Assembly: GCA_028717165.1 (NCBI GenBank)
Contig: JAQUOK010000051.1
Location: forward strand, 1-11,126
DNA from: Victivallaceae bacterium
GTDB taxonomy: Bacteria > Verrucomicrobiota > Lentisphaeria > Victivallales > Victivallaceae
Length of the DNA stretch: 11,126 bases
Direction of reading: 5' to 3'
Part shown: positions 1 through 6,697 of the stretch, one piece after another
How positions within the stretch are numbered: the stretch's first letter is position 1
How the letters are laid out: each line of letters starts with the position of its first letter
Program-made: the position numbers and the translations under genes
The notes under the pieces: model-generated
Told to the model about the DNA's origin: nothing
Databases searched by the model: none
Seen by the model: only the letters and a program-made list of their open reading frames with translations

Positions 1-2
1 CA

Positions 3-21
3 CCGCGTTGCGGCGGGCTAC
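3..21 (-). repeat. Possible REP-like palindrome at the window edge
   Basis: Read on the minus strand this starts with GTAGC and continues into a GC-rich segment with short complementary arms (CCGC at 3-6 and GCGG at 10-13 on the plus strand, loop GTT). GTAGC followed by a palindrome is also the layout of the hairpin repeats at 6622-6685 and 7548-7610. The stem is short and the element may be cut by the window edge, so this is a tentative member of the same class. Confidence 0.25.
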
Positions 22-135
22 GCTGAATATCCCTGTCAGGGTTAAGGCAACAACAATACTCTCTTTGGCATAAGGCCTTAAAGTTGACGCATATGCCCCG
101 GAAGTCTACATCATATCATCAGCGCACCCCGAAAA

Positions 136-163
136 AACGTGGAACGTGGAACGTAGGACGTGA
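136..163. repeat. Short tandem repeat, four 7-bp units
   Basis: Four consecutive 7-base units read AACGTGG, AACGTGG, AACGTAG, GACGTGA: two are identical and two diverge. The array lies in non-coding DNA downstream of aroE. Its role is unknown. It could be a slippage-prone intergenic repeat. No open frame with protein-like composition crosses it. Confidence 0.75.
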
Positions 164-206
164 GAAACGCAACCGTTATTCGAAAAAGGGTTGGGAAAGG
201 GAGAGC

Positions 207-250
207 GCGAGAGGGAAAGAATCTTTCCTCAAAAGGTTTTCCCCTCTCGC
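207..250 (-). terminator. Stem-loop downstream of aroE, possible terminator
   Basis: GCGAGAGGG at 207-215 is perfectly complementary to CCCTCTCGC at 242-250. The stem can extend through A/T pairs around a bulged C at 241. It lies 13 bases past the aroE stop on the minus strand, where an operon terminator would be expected. The stretch after the stem is pyrimidine-rich but has no clean run of T directly behind it. It may therefore be a weak or factor-assisted terminator, or an mRNA 3'-end structure. Confidence 0.4.
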
Positions 251-262
251 AAAATGCTTTTT

Positions 263-1117
263 TTACTTTCTGTCCATCGCTCTGTAAAGGGCGCGGCGCA
301 TTTTCTCGACCGGAGCGGCCTGTCCTGTCCACAATTCAAACGACTTTGCGCCCTGGTGGAGGAGCATTGTCCGTCCGTCCGCAGTCTTGAGACCGGCATT
401 CCGGGCGGCCTGCAAGAGCGGCGTCTGTTTATAAATAGTGTCGTAAAAACAGATATTTCGCAACAGCGCCGGATTCATCGGCATAGGGTCATTTTCTTTC
501 AGCCCCAGGCTGGTCCCCTGAACCGCGACCGCGGCCCGGTCAATAAAACCCTGCAGTATTTCTTCATTATCCGGGGCAGAGCAGAAACATTCGCAGCGGG
601 GATAGTTTTCGCTGATCTTCGCGGCCAGGCGTTCGGCTTTTTCCACTGTCCGGTTGGCAAAATACAAAGCGGCCGCCCCGCGGCCCGCAAAATGAAACGC
701 GGTTGCCTGAACCGCCCCCCCGCAGCCGATAAACAGAATTTTCCCGCCGTCAACCGTGAAATCAAAAGCCTCCCGCAAAGCGGTTTCAAGTCCGTAGCCG
801 TCGGTTGATTCTCCATGCATTCCGCCGGATCTGATCATAACGGTGTTTACGCTTCCGGTCAGGGCCGCTTCGTCGGAAATACTGTCAAGATACGGTATTA
901 TCGTCTGCTTGTGCGGTACCGTAATATTAAAACCGGCTAAATTCTTACGCGCAAACTCGACAAACTCCCCGAAATCATCACTGCCTACCCGCAGTTTACC
1001 GTAAGGCCGGCCCAGTCCCAAGGCCTCGAAACCGGCATTCTGCATTTCCGGAGACAGCGAATGCGCCACCGGATCGCCGATAACTACATATTTTATTCCT
1101 TTTTCCAATTTAAACAT
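263..1117 (-). CDS. aroE: Shikimate dehydrogenase
   Basis: This enzyme reduces 3-dehydroshikimate to shikimate with NADPH in the cytoplasm, the fourth step of the chorismate pathway. The 284 residues match the family's usual length. The substrate-binding half shows SLSP (20-23), NITVPHK (64-70, catalytic Lys70), Asn91 and the STDGYG segment with Asp106. The Rossmann half shows the glycine-rich GCGGA (131-135) and ANRT (154-157). The C-terminal TPLLQAA (232-238) and LLHQGAKSFELWTG (252-265) are standard AroE signatures. Two local departures are visible: the usual NPxx before TPLL is shortened (YKQTPLL), and the usual N-T-S motif reads QGTSLG (200-205). The ATG lies inside the end of the transglutaminase gene (8-base overlap), behind a modest AAAGG site. 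This implies coupling to the upstream envelope operon. The identification is firm; which AroE subtype (AroE or YdiB-like) is not settled. Confidence 0.95.
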   Translation of the reverse strand: MFKLEKGIKYVVIGDPVAHSLSPEMQNAGFEALGLGRPYGKLRVGSDDFGEFVEFARKNLAGFNITVPHKQTIIPYLDSISDEAALTGSVNTVMIRSGGMHGESTDGYGLETALREAFDFTVDGGKILFIGCGGAVQATAFHFAGRGAAALYFANRTVEKAERLAAKISENYPRCECFCSAPDNEEILQGFIDRAAVAVQGTSLGLKENDPMPMNPALLRNICFYDTIYKQTPLLQAARNAGLKTADGRTMLLHQGAKSFELWTGQAAPVEKMRRALYRAMDRK

Positions 1118-3644
1118 AATCAGCCTTTATGCTTTTTTCATCAATTATTTCTGATTCTTCATTGATCAAAGTATATATATACTTGCGGATTCTTTCAAGC
1201 CGCTCAAACGTTTCGTCCGCCTCTTCTTCGGAAACGGAATCCGCACTGTACTCAAGTTTATAGAACATAAAGAAAATGACGATAACGCTTTTATGCAAAC
1301 CTGTATCCACCGCCGCCAGCAGCCTGCCGTATTCCAGCAGCTCGGTATTCCGGGGACGGGGAAATCCTCCGAGATTGAGCAGGGTACGGGTCATAAGATA
1401 ACACATTTTCACGCAATTGTCAGGATTATCCGGATAACTTTCTTTGGCTTTCGCATAAAACTTACGGCATTTCCGCAAAAGATACTGACGGTTCAGGTAC
1501 CTTTTCAGAATCATGATCTCCAAAATAACCGCTACGATTATACCGGAAATAGTAATAAGCACAAACCAGCGCTTTTGGAGCAGCTCCAGGAGTTCATCGA
1601 AAGCATCCCGCAGCCAGGCGGAAGCATGTGCCATCCTCTCTTTCAGCCTTGCGAACACGCCTTTGAGGTTGTGGATTCCCTGCTCCCTGAAATCCTTAAA
1701 CCGGTTCAGATAATCCTTGAGTTTTTCACTGGCCATATACTGGGCCTGGGCCGTGGCGATAAACAGTTCCTCATAAGTATTGAATTTCCCGGATCTCCGG
1801 TCAGCTTCAAGTTTCTCGTAGTATTTGTTACGGATATAACTGATCGTTTCGGAAGTTATTTCAGGCGGCGTGACGCGCCAGCTGTCCCCGAAAGGATCCC
1901 GCATACTGCCGATGCCGAAAGGCGTTGTCCTGGATTCAACCGCCCCCGGCGGAGTGGCGTCCAGCGTCAGCCAGCCCATGCCGGGAATAAAAATCTGGGT
2001 CCAGGCATGGGCATGATAGGCATGCACTTCGAAATATTTATTCAAGGCGTTATAGTTGCCGGGAGAAAAGCCGGTCACCACCCTTGCCGGCAGTCCCGCC
2101 AGACGGGCCATCACCGTCAGAGCTGAAGCAAAATATTCACAGTGTCCCTCATGCAGCTGGAATAAAAAATAGTCTACCGTCTCTTTACCTCTCGGTACCG
2201 GCCGCGAATACTGCAGGTACTTAAAATTATTCCGGAGATAGTCCCTTAAAACCAATGCTTTTTTGTATGGGTCACGGATATTCCGGACAAGCATTTTCAC
2301 CAGCCGTTTGGTACGCCAGCTGATCTTGCTTCTGGGCAGTTTCGTATAATGCAACGGGTTCAGGGAATCAACCCAGAAACCGTTCCAGTCGCATTCCACG
2401 CGTTTCTTTTCATCCATGGAGGGAATGTAAAGCACCGTACTGACATTGTAAAGACACGGCAGCGGCGGATATTCTTTTTCGGTCAGAACCACATTGAAAG
2501 GGGAACTCTGGTAACTGTAATAACTGGCATTGCCTCTAAAAACGCTGATCGCGGTAGGCCGATAGGCAAAATAAAGTTTCGGCCCCAGCCATTTCTCGAT
2601 TATGAAGTTTGTTTCAATTTCATAATGAGTAACGTTCTGGTTAAGTTCCGATATTTTCTTGATCTTGTTCGCCTTTACCTTCGATGAAAATGTCCACTTC
2701 GAACCGTTATAGTTATCATAAATCTGCGCGACCCAATATAATTTCACCGGGGATTTTACCCTGAAAATAAGCTCTTCTCCGGGAGTTCCGCTCCCGCCGT
2801 CGCCCGGCACGCTCATGCGACGGTCATTTTTCATTTTGATCGGGGTTCCGGATTTGCCGACATTGGTCGGGGAACCGTTTTTGACCGTCATATCACCCCG
2901 GGGGCTTTTTTTCACCTCGCCCTGCGCGAACCAATTCCTGAATGCCGGCGGAAGAACTGAAGTATTTTCCGTCCTGAAAGAGGAAACGAACAGGCCTTCC
3001 CCTTCTCTTTCCTGATCCGGGATTATTGAAAAAATATAATAGGAAATAGTCAGGGTCAAAATTATATGGATCCCGTACTGAGGCCAGCTCCGGGAAAATA
3101 TTTTCGCGGGATTTTCCAGGTCAAGCTGACTGGCAATTAATTTCAAACGGGTGGAATAGAACAGCAGGGCGCAGAGGATCGCGGCTCCGCAAAAAGCGAC
3201 CACAAAGATTTTTCTGGGAAGCAGCGCCCCGTAAAGAAACAGAAAAACACTGACGAAAAACAGATAATCATAGTCGTTCCGGCGCTGCGCCATAATAAAA
3301 CAGAATGCGGCAATGCAAAGCCCCTCGACCAGGATCTTATCGACCGGGACTTTCTCCTTGATCCTGAGCAGACACCAGAGCGCGGCAAAAACGATGAATA
3401 TCAGTTGTCCGACGAAACGTTTGTTGGAACTGAAATATTTGTAAGGAATGTAAGCCAGCGCGCCGACCGGAAAAAGCAGCGCCAGCAGAGATAAGGTCAG
3501 GATCGGGTCCGCATGCTGCCAGAGCGAACAGGTCAGCGCCAGGCCGAAATAAATCACATACGCCCAGTGGAACGGCAGCCGCTGCGGTTCTTTCCACTGG
3601 CGGGAAGTGTCAATAATTTTTTTCAGTTTATTTCTTTTACTCAT
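1110..3644 (-). CDS. Membrane-anchored transglutaminase-like protein (TgpA/DUF3488 type)
   Basis: A protein of about 844 residues. From the chosen ATG, the first ~210 residues hold six or seven hydrophobic spans, the usual DUF3488/TgpA membrane domain. A long extracytoplasmic part follows, with the transglutaminase core. GHCEYFASA gives the catalytic Cys (about 502), HAHAW the His (about 546) and LDATPP the Asp (about 562), so the triad is intact. A charged, helix-prone linker leads to one more membrane span (about 693-713) and a C-terminal cytoplasmic DUF4129-like tail. Family members are cysteine peptidase or transamidase-like envelope proteins; the substrate is unknown. The frame is open 42 bases further upstream, but that extension lies inside the DUF58 gene. 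The ATG at 3644 gives an 8-base overlap (ATGAGTAA) with the DUF58 stop and a lysine-rich N-terminus before the first span, so it is preferred. It sits after MoxR and DUF58 genes, the classic context of the family. Confidence 0.9.
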   Translation of the reverse strand: MSKRNKLKKIIDTSRQWKEPQRLPFHWAYVIYFGLALTCSLWQHADPILTLSLLALLFPVGALAYIPYKYFSSNKRFVGQLIFIVFAALWCLLRIKEKVPVDKILVEGLCIAAFCFIMAQRRNDYDYLFFVSVFLFLYGALLPRKIFVVAFCGAAILCALLFYSTRLKLIASQLDLENPAKIFSRSWPQYGIHIILTLTISYYIFSIIPDQEREGEGLFVSSFRTENTSVLPPAFRNWFAQGEVKKSPRGDMTVKNGSPTNVGKSGTPIKMKNDRRMSVPGDGGSGTPGEELIFRVKSPVKLYWVAQIYDNYNGSKWTFSSKVKANKIKKISELNQNVTHYEIETNFIIEKWLGPKLYFAYRPTAISVFRGNASYYSYQSSPFNVVLTEKEYPPLPCLYNVSTVLYIPSMDEKKRVECDWNGFWVDSLNPLHYTKLPRSKISWRTKRLVKMLVRNIRDPYKKALVLRDYLRNNFKYLQYSRPVPRGKETVDYFLFQLHEGHCEYFASALTVMARLAGLPARVVTGFSPGNYNALNKYFEVHAYHAHAWTQIFIPGMGWLTLDATPPGAVESRTTPFGIGSMRDPFGDSWRVTPPEITSETISYIRNKYYEKLEADRRSGKFNTYEELFIATAQAQYMASEKLKDYLNRFKDFREQGIHNLKGVFARLKERMAHASAWLRDAFDELLELLQKRWFVLITISGIIVAVILEIMILKRYLNRQYLLRKCRKFYAKAKESYPDNPDNCVKMCYLMTRTLLNLGGFPRPRNTELLEYGRLLAAVDTGLHKSVIVIFFMFYKLEYSADSVSEEEADETFERLERIRKYIYTLINEESEIIDEKSIKADYV

Positions 3645-4869
3645 TATGCAGCATCGCGGAAATATTCGTTTTGAAAGTGGCGGCAAACGGAGAAAAGCCG
3701 GGAGTTTTATTTATCTTCAGTTTTCCGGGAATTATTACCCGCGGTTCATTCGGGTCGATTGCCGGGAAATACTGTTTCGGCGCATAAATCCACCTGACCT
3801 CGATATCATGTTCCGGGAGCAGTTCGAGACTGCGGCGCGCTTCTTTGGGTTCGCTCATGGTCAAACAGTAGAAAATGGAATTTTTCGGGAACGAATCCAT
3901 GGCTTCGTCCAGGAGGTCGTCCAGCTTCACGGCGCCGGGCTCGAGACTGGTAAGACAGCCGATTATCTGTTTTTTGAGGGTTACCGCATCCCCGAACAGA
4001 TGGATCATGGGGGCATTCCCGGAGACCGTATAAAAATAGATGTTGCAGTACATTTCGGCAAGGTATTCAACTATCGAAGCGGCCGTCTTTATCAGGAATT
4101 CAAGATTATTGTCATTAGGGTCGTTACCTATGCTTTTATGACATGAATCCAGAAGAATGATCACCCGGTCAAGGGTATTGGCCTCGAATTCCTTGACCAT
4201 CAGTTTGCCTTTCGCCGCCGTCGCTTTCCAATGGATAAAACGCATTTCATCCGTAGAACGGTACTCCCTTATTCCGAAAAACGACAGGCCCTGTCCCGCA
4301 ATTCCGAGCAGGCGCCCGGTCGGAGCCGGCATGATCCGGCGCTTGAACCGGATCGGCAGATTCGAGATGTTTACTATTTTCGGATAGACCATCACCTCGC
4401 CGGGAATATTGAAAACCCGGCGGCGCTTGAACAAGCCGGCGGGATCGCCGCTCAAAAGGGTTATCCGGGAAAGTTTGAAGAAACCGCGTTTCAGAGCCGG
4501 AATCTGACGGTCGATCTGGATTCGTTCATACGGTCGCAGGGGCGGAACCGCGTAATTAAAGACCTGATTTTCAGTAAAACCGCATTTCTCCCTGACGACA
4601 ATCGACTGCCGGTAATAAAACGATCTGTTTATAATAAGCAGCGGCAGGATGACTTTGGAATCGGCGATCCCGTCCGCATTGGAACGCCGCTCCACGTGCA
4701 CCCGGAACAACGAAAACAGCGCCATAAGATAGCTGGCGCAAACAAAACCGGTCAGGAGCGCCGCCGTTAAAGCCGTACCGAGACTGACGTTTACCAGCGC
4801 AATGCCGAGACTGCCCAAAGCCGCGAAAGTGAACATTACCCCGCGTAACGTGGGTAATACCATAATCAT
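3637..4869 (-). CDS. DUF58 domain protein, membrane-anchored
   Basis: A 410-residue protein with two adjacent hydrophobic spans near the N-terminus (about 10-30 and 33-54), then a soluble domain. The DUF58 signature is at 199-229: GIREYRSTDEMRFIHWKATA, followed by a basic KG and KEFE. The C-terminal half resembles a von Willebrand A fold: RVIILLDSCH (235-244) occupies the place of the first metal-site strand, but the MIDAS pattern DxSxS is not kept (D-S-C-H-K), so metal-dependent ligand binding is doubtful. DUF58 proteins are nearly always encoded beside MoxR ATPases and are thought to be their partners at the membrane; the biochemical role is not known. The start overlaps the ATPase stop as ATGA. 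A second ATG two codons later is an alternative start with no effect on the domains. Confidence 0.92.
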   Translation of the reverse strand: MIMVLPTLRGVMFTFAALGSLGIALVNVSLGTALTAALLTGFVCASYLMALFSLFRVHVERRSNADGIADSKVILPLLIINRSFYYRQSIVVREKCGFTENQVFNYAVPPLRPYERIQIDRQIPALKRGFFKLSRITLLSGDPAGLFKRRRVFNIPGEVMVYPKIVNISNLPIRFKRRIMPAPTGRLLGIAGQGLSFFGIREYRSTDEMRFIHWKATAAKGKLMVKEFEANTLDRVIILLDSCHKSIGNDPNDNNLEFLIKTAASIVEYLAEMYCNIYFYTVSGNAPMIHLFGDAVTLKKQIIGCLTSLEPGAVKLDDLLDEAMDSFPKNSIFYCLTMSEPKEARRSLELLPEHDIEVRWIYAPKQYFPAIDPNEPRVIIPGKLKINKTPGFSPFAATFKTNISAMLHNE

Positions 4870-6194
4870 AGATCAACTTCCTCATTTTCCATGGGAATTT
4901 CCTCAAGTATCGAATCCAGAACATTTTCGACACTGTTCCATTCCCCCTGAACGCGAAGTTTCAGTTTCATGCGGTGCGCCAGAACCGGTTTGACCATTTC
5001 CCGGATATCCCGCGGCATGACATAATCCCTGGCGTAATAAGCGGCCAGCGCCTGGCTGACCCGCATGAGACCGAGCGAGGCGCGCGGGCTGCAGCCGCCG
5101 GCGAGAGCCGGGTGTTCGCGGGTGGCGTTCGAAATTTTTATTATGTACTCCTTGAGTTTATCCGAAACCAGAACTTTTCTGACCAGCGCGTTGCAATGCA
5201 CGATATCCGTAGCTTTCACCACATAGGAAATCGTATTGAGGGGATGTATCGAAGCCTGCGAAACCAGGATTTCCTTTTCCGCGGCAGCGTCGGGATACCC
5301 CACCGAAAGGCGCATCAGAAAACGGTCGAGCTGAGGCTCCGGCAGCGGATAGGTGCCGTGGTAATCCTCCGGGTTCTGGGTAGCGATGACGAAAAAAGGC
5401 TTGGGAAGGACATGGGCGTTGCCGTCGATGGTGGTCACGGATTCGGACATGCACTCAAGCAGGCTCGACTGGGTGCGCGGGGTAGTGCGGTTTATCTCGT
5501 CGGCAAGGATCACGTTACCGAAAATCGGCCCCGGCATGAATTTAAACTGTTTCGTACCCTCATTGTAAATGTTCATCCCGGTAACGTCCGACGGCAGCAT
5601 ATCCGGAGTGAACTGGATCCTCCGGTAAACCCCCTGAACGGACTTCGCCAGGGTCTGGGCGAGAATACTTTTGCCGACCCCGGGCATATCCTCGAGCAGG
5701 AGATGGCCGTCGGCAAAAAGGCAGACGATGGCATTGCGGATGACGTCGGGTTTACCTTTGAAAACGATACTGATATTCTCCTCCAGCCGCTGGACGACGT
5801 ATTTTATGAAATCGAAGGAGAAATTCATGCTCTCAACGGTTTTAGTCTGGGTATCCTGGAAATTATATTCAAGTACCGAATTGTCCGGGTCGTTGAATAC
5901 CAGCATGGTCGAACCGATCTGGATTATATCCTGATGCTTGATCTGCTGTCTCCCGGAAGTCGGAACCGAATTCAAGAATATGCCGTTGACGCTTTTCAGG
6001 TCTTCAATAAAAAATTTATTGTCCTGGCGCGTAACCCTGGCGTGCTGCCGCGAAGCTTCACTTTTCGCTATTACGATATCGCACTTCAGGTCGCGCCCGA
6101 TGATGATGGAATCTTTATCCATTACATACTCATGAGTGCTTCCGTAGCCTTCCTGGATGGTAAAAGTCGGTAAATTGCGGTTTTTTTTGTTCAT
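4866..6194 (-). CDS. FHA domain-MoxR AAA+ ATPase fusion
   Basis: A 442-residue cytoplasmic protein with two modules. Residues ~28-100 form a forkhead-associated domain with the phosphothreonine-binding residues present: GR (33-34), SRQH (48-51) and NG (70-71). After a linker, residues ~127-440 are a MoxR-class AAA+ ATPase: Walker A PGVGKS (171-176), Walker B VILADEIN (228-235), sensor 1 ATQNP (271-275), arginine finger in LDRF (289-292) and sensor 2 CSPRAS (368-373). MoxR proteins act as chaperone-like ATPases that assemble or activate partner complexes, usually with DUF58 or VWA proteins. The fused FHA module is an addition to the usual ~320-residue MoxR and implies docking to a protein phosphorylated on threonine. 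No Ser/Thr kinase gene is in the window. It overlaps the DUF58 gene by 4 bases. The start has only a weak GAGAG-type ribosome site. Confidence 0.95.
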   Translation of the reverse strand: MNKKNRNLPTFTIQEGYGSTHEYVMDKDSIIIGRDLKCDIVIAKSEASRQHARVTRQDNKFFIEDLKSVNGIFLNSVPTSGRQQIKHQDIIQIGSTMLVFNDPDNSVLEYNFQDTQTKTVESMNFSFDFIKYVVQRLEENISIVFKGKPDVIRNAIVCLFADGHLLLEDMPGVGKSILAQTLAKSVQGVYRRIQFTPDMLPSDVTGMNIYNEGTKQFKFMPGPIFGNVILADEINRTTPRTQSSLLECMSESVTTIDGNAHVLPKPFFVIATQNPEDYHGTYPLPEPQLDRFLMRLSVGYPDAAAEKEILVSQASIHPLNTISYVVKATDIVHCNALVRKVLVSDKLKEYIIKISNATREHPALAGGCSPRASLGLMRVSQALAAYYARDYVMPRDIREMVKPVLAHRMKLKLRVQGEWNSVENVLDSILEEIPMENEEVDL

Positions 6195-6266
6195 GGCGTT
6201 CTCTCTTTATTTATGAGTTAAACAGGCGCACCCGTATTCTCCGTGAATATTTTTCCGTTAAGGTAT

Positions 6267-6572
6267 TTAAAATCTCCTGAACATTCCTCCCTGAGGATTG
6301 CACCTGGGGCAATTCAATTTCTTCCCTGCAAGCTTCGCGATAAGCGCGACCGGGTAAAGATACATTCTGAAGTCAGCCCGCGCAAGCGGTAAAACCATCC
6401 CCAGACCGAGCATGAGGTAAAAATATCTGGAATAGGTGATCGCGCCAATCAGGGAAACAAGGATTATTAACAGGGGAACCTTCGCGGCCAGCAGATAAAT
6501 GACGAGTATCCCGCGGCAGGTCAGGCTGCCGGTTCCATGACACAAGCTGCATTCTTTTCCGTTTTCTTCCAT
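6267..6572 (-). CDS. Small membrane hairpin protein with terminal cysteine motifs, unknown function
   Basis: A 101-residue protein that I cannot assign to a named family. Visible parts: an N-terminal CSLCHGTG with a further Cys at 19 (Cys8, Cys11, Cys19), a strongly hydrophobic centre (about 20-66) that can form two membrane spans, a third, weaker hydrophobic stretch (71-83), and a C-terminal NCPRCNPQGG (Cys88, Cys91). CxxCxGxG is the pattern of DnaJ-type zinc modules, so the two ends may form one split zinc site on the same face of the membrane. The gene looks real: GAGGAG lies 6 bases before the ATG. It is 72 bases upstream of the FHA-MoxR gene on the same strand and is probably the first gene of that operon. 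A membrane adaptor for the ATPase or a redox/zinc sensor are both inference. Confidence 0.75.
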   Translation of the reverse strand: MEENGKECSLCHGTGSLTCRGILVIYLLAAKVPLLIILVSLIGAITYSRYFYLMLGLGMVLPLARADFRMYLYPVALIAKLAGKKLNCPRCNPQGGMFRRF

Positions 6573-6578
6573 AAACCG

Positions 6579-6584
6579 CTCCTC
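6579..6584 (-). promoter_or_regulatory. Strong ribosome binding site of the 101-residue gene
   Basis: GAGGAG on the minus strand lies 6 bases before the ATG at 6572. This fixes the start of the small cysteine-motif gene and argues that the short frame is translated. Confidence 0.75.
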
Positions 6585-6604
6585 TTGCGAAATAACCAGA
6601 TATT

Positions 6605-6642
6605 AAAAAAAATCCCCGCTTGCGCCCCTGGGGACAGGGGCG
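6605..6642 (-). terminator. Possible intrinsic terminator formed by a REP hairpin and T8 tract
   Basis: On the minus strand, downstream of the ABC ATPase gene, the CGCCCCTG/CAGGGGCG hairpin (6623-6642) is followed by a GC-rich stretch ending in GGGGA and then eight T (6612-6605). The GGGG directly before the T tract can also pair with the CCCC of the hairpin loop, giving an alternative stem next to the T tract. This would end ABC ATPase transcripts and separate that gene from the operon that follows. The 10-base gap between the perfect stem and the T tract makes the call moderate. Confidence 0.4.
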
Positions 6643-6685
6643 GCTACATCCAGGTTCAACGTGCCACGGCTGTCACCAGCCGTGC
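6622..6685. repeat. REP-like inverted hairpin pair, left of the ABC ATPase gene
   Basis: There are two hairpins. The first has arms CGCCCCTG (6623-6630) and CAGGGGCG (6635-6642), loop GGGA, then GCTAC (6643-6647). The second has arms CACGGCTG (6665-6672) and CAGCCGTG (6677-6684), loop TCAC (GTGA on the other strand), preceded by GTGC. Both stems are 8-bp perfect. Relative to the GTAG-like tetranucleotide the two point at each other, with 22 bases between the stems. A GTAG-type base next to a palindrome, in inverted pairs, is the layout of REP/REPIN elements moved by RAYT transposases. The same two stem types occur at 7548-7610. No RAYT gene is in the window. Confidence 0.75.
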
Positions 6686-6697
6686 GCTCCTGCGATA

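Noticed and set aside
31..41. CCCTG-T-CAGGG palindrome
   Set aside because: Five-base arms with a one-base loop are common by chance, and no neighbouring gene in the window could use it as an operator.
215..227. GAAAGAATCTTTC palindrome within the aroE downstream stem-loop
   Set aside because: Its arms leave a one-base loop, so it cannot fold by itself; it is taken as part of the larger 207-250 structure.
191..808. A 205-codon open frame on the plus strand
   Set aside because: It is antisense to most of aroE and runs through the putative terminator; its composition is low in domain signal.
1293..2126. A 277-codon open frame on the plus strand
   Set aside because: It is antisense to the transglutaminase gene, across its catalytic core, and has no protein-like motif or ribosome site.
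3645..3686. Upstream in-frame start of the transglutaminase gene
   Set aside because: It would add 14 residues inside the DUF58 gene. The ATG at 3644 gives the same short stop-start overlap seen elsewhere in the operon.
4974..6173. A 399-codon open frame on the plus strand
   Set aside because: It lies entirely antisense to the FHA-MoxR gene, whose protein motifs are complete; the antisense translation shows no recognisable domain and is rich in His, Arg and Asp as expected of a shadow frame.
6528..6551. CxxCH in the 101-residue protein as a c-type heme site
   Set aside because: The motif continues as G-T-G, the DnaJ-type zinc pattern, there is no cleavable signal peptide before it, and a matching second CxxC at the other end favours metal binding.
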